From positions 17,750 to 81,749 of the forward strand of contig JADFYG010000025.1 of the NCBI GenBank assembly GCA_015233155.1: a DNA stretch of 64,000 nt, read 5' to 3'. This document shows positions 36,851 to 47,162 of the stretch, in pieces (position 1 is the stretch's first letter; the number at the start of each line of letters is the position of its first letter). The position numbers and the translations under genes were made by a program. The notes under the pieces were generated by a model that was not told the DNA's origin, made no database searches, and worked only from the letters and a program-made list of their open reading frames with translations. Source of the DNA: Candidatus Rifleibacteriota bacterium. GTDB taxonomy: Bacteria > Muiribacteriota > Ozemobacteria > Ozemobacterales > Ozemobacteraceae.

Positions 36851-38635
36851 ATGGCTAATAACTGTGATCTCGCGAACTTCAGCGTCCAAAACATGACCAG
36901 ATGCGGACGAGATATCCGTTTGCTGGGTGATAGCGCGGATTGCATGGAGGAAGCCGCAAATAGAATTGCGACATACCTGCGTAGCACTCTTTTGTGCGGC
37001 GAGACTGGCTCAAAGGCATGTGCCCTCGTCCGTTTATTTAAAACCAGCAGTTTTTCGAGTCTTGAGTCAGATCTGCAAAATTTTGTCCGCAGTCGCCTGG
37101 AAAATGAGTCTGTATCACCGGATATGAAATGTCTTGTTCTCCTTGCAACAGCCGGGGAAGAATATGAATGGAACTCAAAAGGTAAATCGACAGGACATAT
37201 GGTGATTCCTCTTCCGAACGAGGAAGTCATTCGGAAGGTGCCCATGATACACAATCTTATCAGCGAGATGGGATTAAGTATTAGCAGTGTAATCAGGCCT
37301 GATCCTGGTCTGATAATGTGCATGGAACAGAAACAATATGGTGTCTTTTTTGTGCCTGAGGCGCGTGGCTGTTCTCACATTCCCGCGCAAAATGAATTTG
37401 TCATACCTTATGGTATACGGTCTGTACTTGGATTTGGAGGACAATTTCCATCGGGCGATATCTACGTGGTTATAATGTTTTTAAAGATCCCACTTTCAGT
37501 TGAAACTGCCGATCTTTTCAAGCCCCTGGCTCTTGACGTGAAGGTTGCGCTGCTGCCTCACGCAGATGCTGTTTTCGGGAACATGGATGCCACGACAAAC
37601 AGAGCAAGCCAAAAGCGAAAAGAAGCTCTCAGATCTGAAATCGGAGCTTTGAAAGAGCTGCTTGAAACCCGTGAAAAGAGTGTAATTGAGCAATCTGACA
37701 GACTATATAAGGAAATTTCCACCAGAAAACGGGTGGAGAAAGACCTCTTACAAGCCAAGGAAGAAGCCGATGAGGCCAATCGTGTCGTGAACGAATATAT
37801 TACCGACATGAATTCGGAGTCAGACAAAGCACAATTTGCACCAGGACGGACGCTACCGAAGTGTAGTCAACGCAGTTTGAGAGTACTTCTTGCGGAAGAC
37901 AATTCCGTGAACCGAACTATAGTCAGGTCCATGCTCGAAAAATGCGGTCATACTGTGACCGTCGCCGTTGATGGAAAAGAGGCGATTTCTTTTTTCGAAA
38001 ACGAAAAGCCCTTTGATCTCATCCTCATGGATGTGCAGATGCCCGAAATGGACGGACTGGAAGCTACGGCATTTATTAGAAAAAAAGAAAAGAGTTCCGG
38101 AGGACATGTTCCTATTATAGCTCTTACCGGTCAATCCATGAAAGAAGCCCGGGATATATGCATGAAAGCGGGTATGGACGACTATATTTCCAAACCCCTC
38201 AGAGCTGATAACATTTTCTCTATTATAGAAAGAGTTGTTCCATCACCGCCTGCGAACGCTACAAATACAAAGTCCGCGTTTGACACACCCGGAGGAGATG
38301 TTTTCGATCTGGAAGACGCCCTTTCCTTCATGAACAAAGACCTGAATATCCTAGGGCATGCAGTGAAAATATTTATCCGGGAGTGCCCGGTCATGCTATC
38401 GGATATCCGTTCCGCCATCGATGCCGGGAAACCCACTGCACTCAGTATGGCCGCACACAAGCTCAAAGGATCGGTTGCTAATTTCTCCGCCCGGCATGTT
38501 CATGAGCGTGCCCTGGCACTTGAGAAGTTAGGCAAAGGTGGCGACCTGAACGGAGCGAAGGAAGGACTGACAGCCCTGGAAAAGGAAATTGATCGATTAC
38601 TCATAGCGTTTGCTCCGTTTGCCGCAACAAATTGA
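36851..38635 (+). CDS. N-terminal sensory region - coiled coil - REC - HPt protein lacking a histidine-kinase core
   Basis: RVLLAEDNSVNRTIVRSML...LILMDVQMPEMDGLEA...DDYISKPL (REC), MAAHKLKGSVANFSA (HPt), RKRVEKDLLQAKEEADEANRVVNEY (hybrid-kinase linker) but no H-box or HATPase. Confidence 0.85.
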   Translation: MANNCDLANFSVQNMTRCGRDIRLLGDSADCMEEAANRIATYLRSTLLCGETGSKACALVRLFKTSSFSSLESDLQNFVRSRLENESVSPDMKCLVLLATAGEEYEWNSKGKSTGHMVIPLPNEEVIRKVPMIHNLISEMGLSISSVIRPDPGLIMCMEQKQYGVFFVPEARGCSHIPAQNEFVIPYGIRSVLGFGGQFPSGDIYVVIMFLKIPLSVETADLFKPLALDVKVALLPHADAVFGNMDATTNRASQKRKEALRSEIGALKELLETREKSVIEQSDRLYKEISTRKRVEKDLLQAKEEADEANRVVNEYITDMNSESDKAQFAPGRTLPKCSQRSLRVLLAEDNSVNRTIVRSMLEKCGHTVTVAVDGKEAISFFENEKPFDLILMDVQMPEMDGLEATAFIRKKEKSSGGHVPIIALTGQSMKEARDICMKAGMDDYISKPLRADNIFSIIERVVPSPPANATNTKSAFDTPGGDVFDLEDALSFMNKDLNILGHAVKIFIRECPVMLSDIRSAIDAGKPTALSMAAHKLKGSVANFSARHVHERALALEKLGKGGDLNGAKEGLTALEKEIDRLLIAFAPFAATN

Positions 38636-38704
38636 GGCAAAACAGCGAGACTCGCAAACCATTGTGAATTGGCGACATGATTAGACGTCAAACAGGGGAT
38701 TATC

Positions 38705-39184
38705 GTGAATAGTATTCGACAGGCGACAATCGATGATTTAGAAATAATTGTCAAAATGCGAATTGCCTTTTTTGAAGAAATGAAAAACAATCCGAATATA
38801 AAAGACGATTCACATTTTGTCCAAAAAACGAGAGAATATTTCAATAAGAAGCTTGGAAATAAAGACATAATTATCTGGTTAATAGAGCGAGAATCTTTCG
38901 TCGTTTCAACGGGTGGTTTAATACTGTTCGAAGGTGCTCCGACTCTTAAAAATGTTAATGGACTGGAAGGATATATCTTTAACATGTTTACCGTTTCAAA
39001 ATATCGCCGACAAGGCCTGTCACAAATAATTATAAATGAAATAATCAGTTACGCTAAATTCAACCATATTTCAAGATTATGGCTGAAGTCAACCAAAGAT
39101 GGCTTCTCCGGATATTTGAAGAATGGCTTTACATTGATTAACGGGGAACTTGACGAAAATCCGCATATGGAGCTGATATTCTGA
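38705..39184 (+). CDS. GNAT family N-acetyltransferase
   Basis: 159 aa; IRQATIDDLEIIVKMR ... NMFTVSKYRRQGLSQIIINEIISYAK. Confidence 0.88.
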   Translation: MNSIRQATIDDLEIIVKMRIAFFEEMKNNPNIKDDSHFVQKTREYFNKKLGNKDIIIWLIERESFVVSTGGLILFEGAPTLKNVNGLEGYIFNMFTVSKYRRQGLSQIIINEIISYAKFNHISRLWLKSTKDGFSGYLKNGFTLINGELDENPHMELIF

Positions 39185-39215
39185 GATGATTAGTCACGTC
39201 AAAAGAGATTGAGCT

Positions 39216-39857
39216 GTGCATAATATACGTTTTTCCACATGGGTATTTTGCGCTGTCATACTTTTTTCCGTTATCTTCGCCGCCGACTGTTCGACCGGCA
39301 CCTCCGGCTCAGGAAAGATAAAGACTGAGCACAGAACACTGGGCGAATTCAAGTACATTAACCTTACCGGAAACTATATCGTGACTATCGAAACCGGACA
39401 ATCAGAACATGCCGTAGACGTAACCATTGATGACAATCTGGTGACCCTGGTCAAGACCGAGACAGTCGACGGAATTCTGAAGGTTTCCCACCAATCCGAC
39501 ATAAAACCAACCAAGCGAATCGGGCTCAGGATCTCGATGAAGGAGATTGCCACCCTGAGCGTTGTTGGCATGGGGCAGATAGAAGCAAAAAACATTTCAG
39601 GCAATACTTTCAAACTCAGGCTTGTCGGCGGCGCAACAAATATTTTCTTAAGCGGAGCCGTCGATAACTTATTGGTAGCAGGGGAGGCCGGAAATATCAA
39701 AGCCGGCGATCTCAAAGCAAAATGCGTCGACATCGCTCTTGGCTCTGGACACGCCGAGGTTTTCGCGTCCGAGTCGCTGACCGCACAGGGCAACGTCGAG
39801 TATTATGGCAATCCACTTAAGGTAGTCAGCAGCGGAAATGTTACCAGGAAAAATTGA
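39216..39857 (+). CDS. Exported GIN-domain (DUF2807) protein
   Basis: Lipoprotein-like signal; FKYINLTGNYIVTIETGQSEHAVDVTIDDNLVTLVKTETVDGILKVSH ... LRLVGGATNIFLSGAVDNLLVAGEAGNIKAGDLKAK. Confidence 0.8.
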   Translation: MHNIRFSTWVFCAVILFSVIFAADCSTGTSGSGKIKTEHRTLGEFKYINLTGNYIVTIETGQSEHAVDVTIDDNLVTLVKTETVDGILKVSHQSDIKPTKRIGLRISMKEIATLSVVGMGQIEAKNISGNTFKLRLVGGATNIFLSGAVDNLLVAGEAGNIKAGDLKAKCVDIALGSGHAEVFASESLTAQGNVEYYGNPLKVVSSGNVTRKN

Positions 39858-39876
39858 TGATTTTGGATGATTCTTT

Positions 39877-42747
39877 TTGATCAGGGAAAAATTGAGAGCC
39901 GAAACAGTTGAGATGGAGCGGCTTTTCGCAGGTCTCGTCAGACTTCTCGAAGTGGAAGGTGAGTATGTATCCCATCTGACTGCGCTGTATTTCCTTGGGC
40001 AGTGGCCGCATCTTCCGGATGTGTTAACCGTCGTTTCTCCCCGCAGACGTCGGCCAAGAACTCTTGAGGGCCGGCCTCTTGTATTCATTTTACTTCCCCC
40101 TGAACGCCTGAAACCGGTACAAAAAATTTCAATGTCGTCAGGTACGCTGACGGTATCAACGCTTGAAAAAACTCTGATAGATATGGCTGCATATCTCGAT
40201 TATGCGCCCCCAATAGATGATTTTGCAGGTCTGTTCGTCTCGTCGTTCTTTTCTCCATCTCTCCTGTTGCAGACGGCCATCCACAGCACGGATTCAGTGC
40301 TTAAACGTATCTCATGGTTTCTTGGATTCACCGGTTTAACGGCCTCTCCTGAAATTCCATGGGAATCCATGACTCGTACCCCCATCAAGCTGGACCCGCG
40401 TGTGAATAGCGAAGATACCCTCTGGGACGCGCGCTTTTACTTGCGTTTTCCGAAGAAGTTACTTTCTCTCTGTCTGCCAGAGCCAGTGAGAGGCTTGCCG
40501 GATGAAATATGTGAATGGATCGAGTTGCGCCAATATCGAGGCTTTATTGATGAGACCATCAGAGCAGGTTCTGTAATTTTGCGTGAAGAGTCCTCTGCAG
40601 TCGCCAAATCCCGCATGGAGGATTTTTTCAGGCAAATGCTGGAAGATGTCGTGAACACTGCTCTTGAATCTTTTCTACTGGCTCATGTCGATGAACTTAT
40701 ATACAACCGGCGCAAAGAATCCCGGGTTCACCCGACGAAGTTGATTGGCGTGAGTTCATCAAGCCCCGCCACACACAGAAAGGCCGGTCATGGCACTCCC
40801 GGAAATGGAGTGCCTCTTATTTTCAACCGATGGTTTGAGCAACACCCGGAAGCATTCGAGCGCATTCGCCCAGCCATCACAGCATGGGTCCGCCGGCATC
40901 TGCGATCATCCAACCCGGAAAAACTCGAAACAGCATTTTATTTCGGGCATCGCCTGGGCCTCACCGATGAAGTCCTGGAATCCATAGGTTCCAGGGGCAC
41001 GGCGCTCATGAACAGTGGCCGGGAACGCGTTATCGCGAGTATCGTCACCTGGCATCTCGCGCGTGGCGTTCCCCTCCCCCACTCCGTATATATTGTCGCG
41101 GCAAGGTCAGCCGGACGCCGAGGTTGTCTGGACGAAGCCCTGGAGATTGTCGAAACAGGGCGCAAAGTCGGAGAAGTTCGCGGAATCACCGCAACTGAGA
41201 CGGGTGAGCTTGCCTATGCGGCAGGGAACGCGTTGCGCATGCTGCATCGATTCGATCGGGCACTTCCCGAACTCTTCCTCTCTCGTGAATGCTTCGAAGT
41301 TGCTAAAGATATTCGCGGACTGGTGGCGGTTAATACGGCCATGGGAAATCTCTATTTCGATCGGGGAATGAGTCGGCAAGCCCGTACTTGGTATATGCGG
41401 GCTCTCAGTTGTGCCCGTGAGGTCCGAGACATGGATGCCCAGGCGTCACTACTCGGACATCTTGCAATGATCGAGAGTGATTCGTGCCATCTGCGACGCG
41501 CGATCCTGCTTTTTTCGCGTGCGCTCATGTTGCAGAAAGCCGGACGCAACCGTTGGAGCACCGGCATAATTTTGATAGCCCGGGGGAAAGCGTACCTTCA
41601 GACAGGATATATAACGAAGGCCTCGCGAGATTTTCAGGAAGCGCTTGCTATAAAGACGGAGCTACGCCATCAGGCCGGGATTGACGAATGTATGGCGATG
41701 CTCGCCTGGATCTCGGAACTCAACGGTCGTTCCGCCGCCGCCAAGTCATGGTGGTCAGCGATTCATGAAAGCAACCAGGGGAAGGAACCGCGTGTCATAT
41801 TCCTCGTGAAAACCATTCGATCGATGGCAACATTGTTTCGGGGCAACTTCGAAGAAGCTGTTACGCAGTATCGCGAAACGCTTGATTTTGCACGCGCCAA
41901 TGATATTTCTTCAAACGACGAGGGTGTCTCGCTTCACGGCATCGGAATGTGTCTGGCGTGGCTGGGCAAACCAGGTGCAATCGAATCACTCCTGGAAGCA
42001 AAGTCGCTCATAGGACCAGACTCCGGACGTCTTCAAATGAGGCTGGTCAATATCTTCGGATTTCTCCATTTTCCTGAGGCATTCGCCGACGTTTCGATTC
42101 AATCTGAACTTGAAGCAGTTATTGAAGCGCAGGCCTTTGACCCCTTCTGGGGCTGGTATGCGTGCAGTCTGCGCGAGCTGAATAATCCAGCCGCTGATAC
42201 ATTTCTGTCATATCACATGCAGCGCACCCCTCCGACAATGCTGCAACTTCTTCAGGAGTTGATTCCTGCTATCGGTTCGGTAATTGCGGGTTTCGAAAAG
42301 CGGTTGGAGCGGGCAGCCGAATTTTTCACTCATGTTATTGACGGTGAAACACGGCCAATGCATGTCGACGATTACCGGATATGGGCACACAACCGGCATC
42401 CTGGGACTCTTGTATTCGACGCTCCCGGTGGACATGTGACATATGAGGCGCGAAGCATGAAAGTGAAGCATGGCTCGCTCGCTCACGGTATCCTGACAAG
42501 TCTTGTTTCAGCGTATCCACGGCCGGTACAAGCGGATGCGCTGTTCCGGTCGGTATGGGGAACTCCTTTCGATCCCGAGTGCGATCCGGCGGCGTTGAAA
42601 AGTGCCATAGGAAGACTCAGGCGACAGCTTCGCTCCATTCATCCCGGTATATGGCTTCGGAGAAAAATTTCCGGTCAGGAAACTCATAACATCCCCGGCA
42701 GCATTCGACTTGTTTTTCCGTGCCGATGGGAGGCTGTACTCTCATGA
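39877..42747 (+). CDS. AbiEi-like / TPR-repeat / C-terminal OmpR-type wHTH fusion regulator
   Basis: 956 aa (TTG start): EYVSHLTALYFLGQ...VVSPRRRRPRTLEGRPLVFI...VSTLEKTLIDMAAYLDY (AbiEi-like), TPR-like helical repeats in the middle, and HGILTSLVSAYPRPVQADALFRSVWGTPFDPECDPAALKSAIGRLRRQL (Trans_reg_C-like). Confidence 0.6.
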   Translation: MIREKLRAETVEMERLFAGLVRLLEVEGEYVSHLTALYFLGQWPHLPDVLTVVSPRRRRPRTLEGRPLVFILLPPERLKPVQKISMSSGTLTVSTLEKTLIDMAAYLDYAPPIDDFAGLFVSSFFSPSLLLQTAIHSTDSVLKRISWFLGFTGLTASPEIPWESMTRTPIKLDPRVNSEDTLWDARFYLRFPKKLLSLCLPEPVRGLPDEICEWIELRQYRGFIDETIRAGSVILREESSAVAKSRMEDFFRQMLEDVVNTALESFLLAHVDELIYNRRKESRVHPTKLIGVSSSSPATHRKAGHGTPGNGVPLIFNRWFEQHPEAFERIRPAITAWVRRHLRSSNPEKLETAFYFGHRLGLTDEVLESIGSRGTALMNSGRERVIASIVTWHLARGVPLPHSVYIVAARSAGRRGCLDEALEIVETGRKVGEVRGITATETGELAYAAGNALRMLHRFDRALPELFLSRECFEVAKDIRGLVAVNTAMGNLYFDRGMSRQARTWYMRALSCAREVRDMDAQASLLGHLAMIESDSCHLRRAILLFSRALMLQKAGRNRWSTGIILIARGKAYLQTGYITKASRDFQEALAIKTELRHQAGIDECMAMLAWISELNGRSAAAKSWWSAIHESNQGKEPRVIFLVKTIRSMATLFRGNFEEAVTQYRETLDFARANDISSNDEGVSLHGIGMCLAWLGKPGAIESLLEAKSLIGPDSGRLQMRLVNIFGFLHFPEAFADVSIQSELEAVIEAQAFDPFWGWYACSLRELNNPAADTFLSYHMQRTPPTMLQLLQELIPAIGSVIAGFEKRLERAAEFFTHVIDGETRPMHVDDYRIWAHNRHPGTLVFDAPGGHVTYEARSMKVKHGSLAHGILTSLVSAYPRPVQADALFRSVWGTPFDPECDPAALKSAIGRLRRQLRSIHPGIWLRRKISGQETHNIPGSIRLVFPCRWEAVLS

Positions 42748-42950
42748 CTGCGGAAAGGGTACCCTCATGCGCACCGCTTCCTCGCATATTTTGTGTAACA
42801 TGTTTTAATAATTCCTGGCATCTGGTCTTTTGTGATGGCCTTGTCGCTACACTTGTAGATGCACCCTTTATAGAACTTGTCGGTTGTTCTAACGATTGAT
42901 ATACTTACCTCTGAACGCAGCTTTTTTGTATTGAATAAGGAGTATTGAGC

Positions 42951-43838
42951 ATGCAGATTCGACGTTCTCTCTTGGCAGTGTTGACGCTTTGTCTTTTTAT
43001 CGGTATGTCTCCGGCTTTTGCTTTTGACGGACTTGGCCCGAAGGATAAGGGATTTGATGTCCAGGCCCAGGTTTTTTCGCTGGTTCACCAGCGCTGGATG
43101 ATCGTCGACATGCTGATCAAACTCCAGGAAAATCCTTCCACCGAGGCCCAGGAAAAGTATAACAAAGAGCTTGATATCTTCAAGGAAAATGGGGTTGAGC
43201 TCGGTAAGCGTATCATCAACAGCCTCGAAGATCCGAATCGCGAAGTCATAGAGCTTGTAAGTGCGATCTACAAGTCCATGGATTCCGTAGGCCGACAGAG
43301 TTTGTATGATGCACTTGGTTATATCAAGACCTCATGCAATGTTGAGTTCCAGTCACGACTTTCCGATAAAGAGTTCCGCGATTATTTCCCTGGCTACGGT
43401 TATTCCGACCCAGGCTACAAGTATCGCAAGGGGCATGAAGTTTCCCGCGAATTCAAAGGGAATCTCTGGCAGTATGAAGAGCACACAATCACTTCTACTT
43501 TCCAGGTTGACCTTACCGTTTCTCTTGATGTGCTCGGCATGCTCAAGGGCTATGCTGCAAACGGCACTATAAAGAATCTGACCATTGGCGATCAATCAGA
43601 AATGAATGTCGGTGGGACTCCGATGATCTGCGTTAAAGTGTCATTCCAGATCGTAAAGAGCCTTGTTACGAAGACCAATCGAAAATTTGATGTGAACAAG
43701 ATCTGGTTCGAGCTTCTCCGCAGCAAGGATTCCGGCTGGGGCAACAGCGGAACCTGGGAACTCTGCGGTCAAACCTACGAAATCATCAATGAAGCTACAG
43801 GTGAAGCCGTTACAACTGAAGTAAAGCCGAGCAACTGA
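42951..43838 (+). CDS. Secreted protein of unknown function
   Basis: Signal peptide MQIRRSLLAVLTLCLFIGMSPAFA; no recognisable family; followed by a good terminator. Confidence 0.75.
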   Translation: MQIRRSLLAVLTLCLFIGMSPAFAFDGLGPKDKGFDVQAQVFSLVHQRWMIVDMLIKLQENPSTEAQEKYNKELDIFKENGVELGKRIINSLEDPNREVIELVSAIYKSMDSVGRQSLYDALGYIKTSCNVEFQSRLSDKEFRDYFPGYGYSDPGYKYRKGHEVSREFKGNLWQYEEHTITSTFQVDLTVSLDVLGMLKGYAANGTIKNLTIGDQSEMNVGGTPMICVKVSFQIVKSLVTKTNRKFDVNKIWFELLRSKDSGWGNSGTWELCGQTYEIINEATGEAVTTEVKPSN

Positions 43839-43861
43839 TCATATAAGCGATAAACCTTAAC

Positions 43862-43901
43862 GGGGCCGGAGCGCGCAAGCGATATCCGGCCCCTTTTATT
43901 T
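43862..43901 (+). terminator. Rho-independent terminator
   Basis: GGGGCCGGA...TCCGGCCCC followed by TTTTATTTT. Confidence 0.88.
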
Positions 43902-43940
43902 TCCAAAAGTGCGAAGTCAGAGCTCAACAGCCCTCAAAAG

Positions 43941-43966
43941 TCATAGTTTCGCTCCTTCGGGCACTT
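43941..43966. repeat. Short interspersed repeat, copy 1
   Basis: TCATAGTTTCGCTCCTTCGGGCACTT, 23/26 identical to 53638-53663. Confidence 0.75.
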
Positions 43967-44059
43967 TTTGCCCCGGGTTCAGATTTTTGCGCTTGAACCC
44001 CCTGATCAGGAGCGGTATAATGCCCATCTTCTAAGTTTGTAATTAAGGAAGGTACCCAT

Positions 44060-45622
44060 ATGCGAATCGGCGTTCCCAAAGAAATACATCAGGGCGAAAA
44101 GCGCGTCGCAACCACCCCTGACATTGCGGAAAAACTTATTAAATTAGGCTTTTCTGTAGCCGTTGAAAAAGGTGCCGGTGATCAGGCGAACTTTGCTGAC
44201 GACACTTATAAAGAAGTTGGGGTTGAAATCGTTGAAAACGTCAAGACTTTATGGGCGTCTTCCGACATCATTCTCAAGGTCAGGGCCCCGGAAGAATATC
44301 CGGAGCTTTGCATAGATGAAACCAAGCTTCTGCGTGAAGGCGGGACACTGATCAGCTTCATCTGGCCTGCTCAAAATCCGGAATTGCTGAAACGCTTAGT
44401 CGAGCGAAAATCAACAGTACTGGCAATGGACTGTGTTCCACGTATTTCCCGGGCACAGAAACTGGATGCTCTCAGTTCCATGGCCAATATTGCCGGATAT
44501 CGTGCAGTCATAGAAGCGGCACACGTTTTTGGGCGGTTTTTTACAGGTCAGATAACCGCGGCCGGGAAAGTGCCCCCTGCCAAAGTTTTTATCATCGGTG
44601 TCGGTGTCGCCGGCCTTGCCGCCATCGGGACAGCGAACGGTCTTGGTGCTATTGTCAGAGCAAATGACACCCGCCCCGAAGTAAAAGATCAGGTCAAAAG
44701 CATGGGCGCAGAATTCGTCGATGTGGACTATAAAGAAGATGGCTCAGGTGTTGGTGGTTACGCCAAAATCATGAGCGAAGGCTATCAGAAGGCGCAGAAA
44801 GAATTATTTGCCCGACAGGCTATGGAAGTGGATATAATTATCACCACGGCTCTGATACCCGGGAAACCTGCGCCAAAGCTGATAACCGCTGGCATGGTTG
44901 AATCCATGAAGCCGGGAAGCGTTATCGTGGATCTTGCGGCCGAACAGGGTGGGAACTGTGAACTTACCGTGCCTAATGAAGTCGTTGTCCGGCATGGCGT
45001 GACGATTATCGGCTATTCAGACTTGCCCAGTCGACTGGCAAAGCAGTCGAGCACGCTTTATTCCACGAATCTGTTACGAATTATCGAAGAACTCTGTCCT
45101 GCCAAAGACGGCGTAATAAGAGTAAATATGGAAGATGAGGTCATTCGCGGAACAACGGTTGTGAAGGAAGGCAGTATCACCTGGCCTCCACCTCCGGTGA
45201 AAGTCGTCGCCCCCCCCGCAAAGACTGAAGTTGCCACGGTGCCGAAGAAGGAGCTGAAAAAGCCGGCTGCCGGGCTTCCCGAGCATGTTAAGTCCGGGAT
45301 CATACTTGCACTGGGCGTCCTGATCTTCTATTTCCTGGGTGTGTCGACCCCGTCAGCTTTTATGGGCCACTTTAACGTGTTTGTACTGGCTTGCTTTGTC
45401 GGGTATCTGGTTATCTGGAATGTGAAACCCGCCCTTCATACCCCACTCATGAGTGTCACCAATGCAATCAGCAGCATTATTGCAATAGGTGCCTTGATCC
45501 AACTTTCGACTTCAAGCACTTTGCTCACTATCCTGGCAAGCCTGGCCCTGGTTTTAACCACCATCAATATGACGGGTGGTTTCTGGGTTACTCAGCGCAT
45601 GCTTGAAATGTTCAGGAAATAA
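44060..45622 (+). CDS. pntA: NAD(P) transhydrogenase subunit alpha
   Basis: [75 protein letters not shown]-terminal membrane helices. Confidence 0.95.
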   Translation: MRIGVPKEIHQGEKRVATTPDIAEKLIKLGFSVAVEKGAGDQANFADDTYKEVGVEIVENVKTLWASSDIILKVRAPEEYPELCIDETKLLREGGTLISFIWPAQNPELLKRLVERKSTVLAMDCVPRISRAQKLDALSSMANIAGYRAVIEAAHVFGRFFTGQITAAGKVPPAKVFIIGVGVAGLAAIGTANGLGAIVRANDTRPEVKDQVKSMGAEFVDVDYKEDGSGVGGYAKIMSEGYQKAQKELFARQAMEVDIIITTALIPGKPAPKLITAGMVESMKPGSVIVDLAAEQGGNCELTVPNEVVVRHGVTIIGYSDLPSRLAKQSSTLYSTNLLRIIEELCPAKDGVIRVNMEDEVIRGTTVVKEGSITWPPPPVKVVAPPAKTEVATVPKKELKKPAAGLPEHVKSGIILALGVLIFYFLGVSTPSAFMGHFNVFVLACFVGYLVIWNVKPALHTPLMSVTNAISSIIAIGALIQLSTSSTLLTILASLALVLTTINMTGGFWVTQRMLEMFRK

Positions 45623-45633
45623 GGAGAAACCTC

Positions 45634-47022
45634 ATGAACGAAGGACTCGTTTCAATAACATATATTGGTGCAACGTCATTATTTATATTGAGTCTAGGCG
45701 GTCTTTCCGACCCAGAAACAGCCCGACGCGGCAACTTCTACGGAATTTTCGGCATGACTATCGCCATTTTGGCGACGGTCTTTGGCCCACAGGTGACAAA
45801 TTATGTTCCCGTAATAATCTCCATGGTGATTGGCGCAGCTATCGGAATATATGCGGCGACCAGAGTCAAAATGACCGAAATGCCCGAGCTTGTCGCTTTG
45901 ATGCACAGCCTTGTGGGCCTGGCCGCAGTTCTGGTCGGATTCGCCAGTTTCATGGACCCGCCAGCAAATTTATTGGGCGCCGAAAAAACCATTCACCTGC
46001 TGGAAATATTTCTCGGAATCCTGATTGGTGCGGTAACATTTTCCGGATCTCTGGTTGCTTTCGGAAAACTTTCCGGGAAAATCAGTGGCAAGCCCTTATT
46101 GTTGCCGGGTCGCCATTTCATCAATCTCGCCGGCCTCATTGTGGTTATCTTTCTTGCTCAATGGTTTCTTCCATCAGAAGGCAGTGCCCCCCTGTTTCTC
46201 ATGACACTTATTTCTCTGGCTTTCGGAGTTCATATGGTCATGGCTATCGGCGGGGCGGATATGCCGGTTGTCGTCTCCATGCTCAACAGTTACTCCGGAT
46301 GGGCAGCGGCAGCCACCGGCTTCATGCTCTCGAATGACCTGCTCATTGTCGTTGGTGCTCTTGTCGGCTCCAGTGGCGCAATTCTAAGCTCCATCATGTG
46401 TCGTGCGATGAACCGAAACTTTTTGTCCGTCATAGCCGGCGGATTTGGAACGGAAGGCGGCACAGTTGCGACGGGAGGAGCCGCTCCTGCCGGCGATGTA
46501 AAACCGGTTACCCCGAGCGAAGCCGCCGACCTGTTGCGTTCGGCCAAAAGCGTTATCATTATTCCCGGATATGGAATGGCTGTCGCACAGGCTCAACACA
46601 CAGTATTCGAGATTACCAAACTGCTCCGAGAGAGGAATGTCAATGTGCGCTTCGCAATCCATCCAGTTGCCGGACGTATGCCCGGCCACATGAATGTTCT
46701 TTTGGCTGAGGCGAGAGTCCCTTATGACATAGTTCTTGAAATGGATGAAATCAATAAGGATTTCCCTGAAACAGATGTGGTTATAGTCATTGGTGCCAAT
46801 GATATTGTTAACCCCGACGCGCAGGATGATCCCAACAGTCCCATTGCCGGAATGCCCGTCCTGGAGGCCTGGAAAGCAAAGACTTCTATTGTCATGAAAA
46901 GAAGTATGGCATCGGGATATGCGGGTGTAGATAACCCGCTTTTTTATAAAGAGAACAACAGAATGTTGTTTGGCGATGCAAAAAAAATGATTGATGAGGT
47001 ATTTGCAATCCTCAAAAGTTAA
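45634..47022 (+). CDS. pntB: NAD(P) transhydrogenase subunit beta
   Basis: [66 protein letters not shown]. Confidence 0.95.
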   Translation: MNEGLVSITYIGATSLFILSLGGLSDPETARRGNFYGIFGMTIAILATVFGPQVTNYVPVIISMVIGAAIGIYAATRVKMTEMPELVALMHSLVGLAAVLVGFASFMDPPANLLGAEKTIHLLEIFLGILIGAVTFSGSLVAFGKLSGKISGKPLLLPGRHFINLAGLIVVIFLAQWFLPSEGSAPLFLMTLISLAFGVHMVMAIGGADMPVVVSMLNSYSGWAAAATGFMLSNDLLIVVGALVGSSGAILSSIMCRAMNRNFLSVIAGGFGTEGGTVATGGAAPAGDVKPVTPSEAADLLRSAKSVIIIPGYGMAVAQAQHTVFEITKLLRERNVNVRFAIHPVAGRMPGHMNVLLAEARVPYDIVLEMDEINKDFPETDVVIVIGANDIVNPDAQDDPNSPIAGMPVLEAWKAKTSIVMKRSMASGYAGVDNPLFYKENNRMLFGDAKKMIDEVFAILKS

Positions 47023-47162
47023 TACACGGACTATATGAGATTTTATAAATACACAGCAGTTGGTACATGATATACTTGTTGCGATTCATCTGCCGTTGAG
47101 TCTGCCTGCATTAAGCAATCTGCCGATGAATAAGTGAGATTCTGCAGGTCGGGAGGCAATGG

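Noticed and set aside
36667-37323. ORF-track 397-aa protein extending the YHS-like gene upstream to 37323
   Set aside because: The extension lies antisense to the well-supported REC/HPt gene; a signal peptide start (MKRCLPFLALFGLFAFP) at 36666 is far more plausible.
45576-46337. 253-aa plus-strand ORF over pntB
   Set aside because: Out-of-frame translation of pntB.
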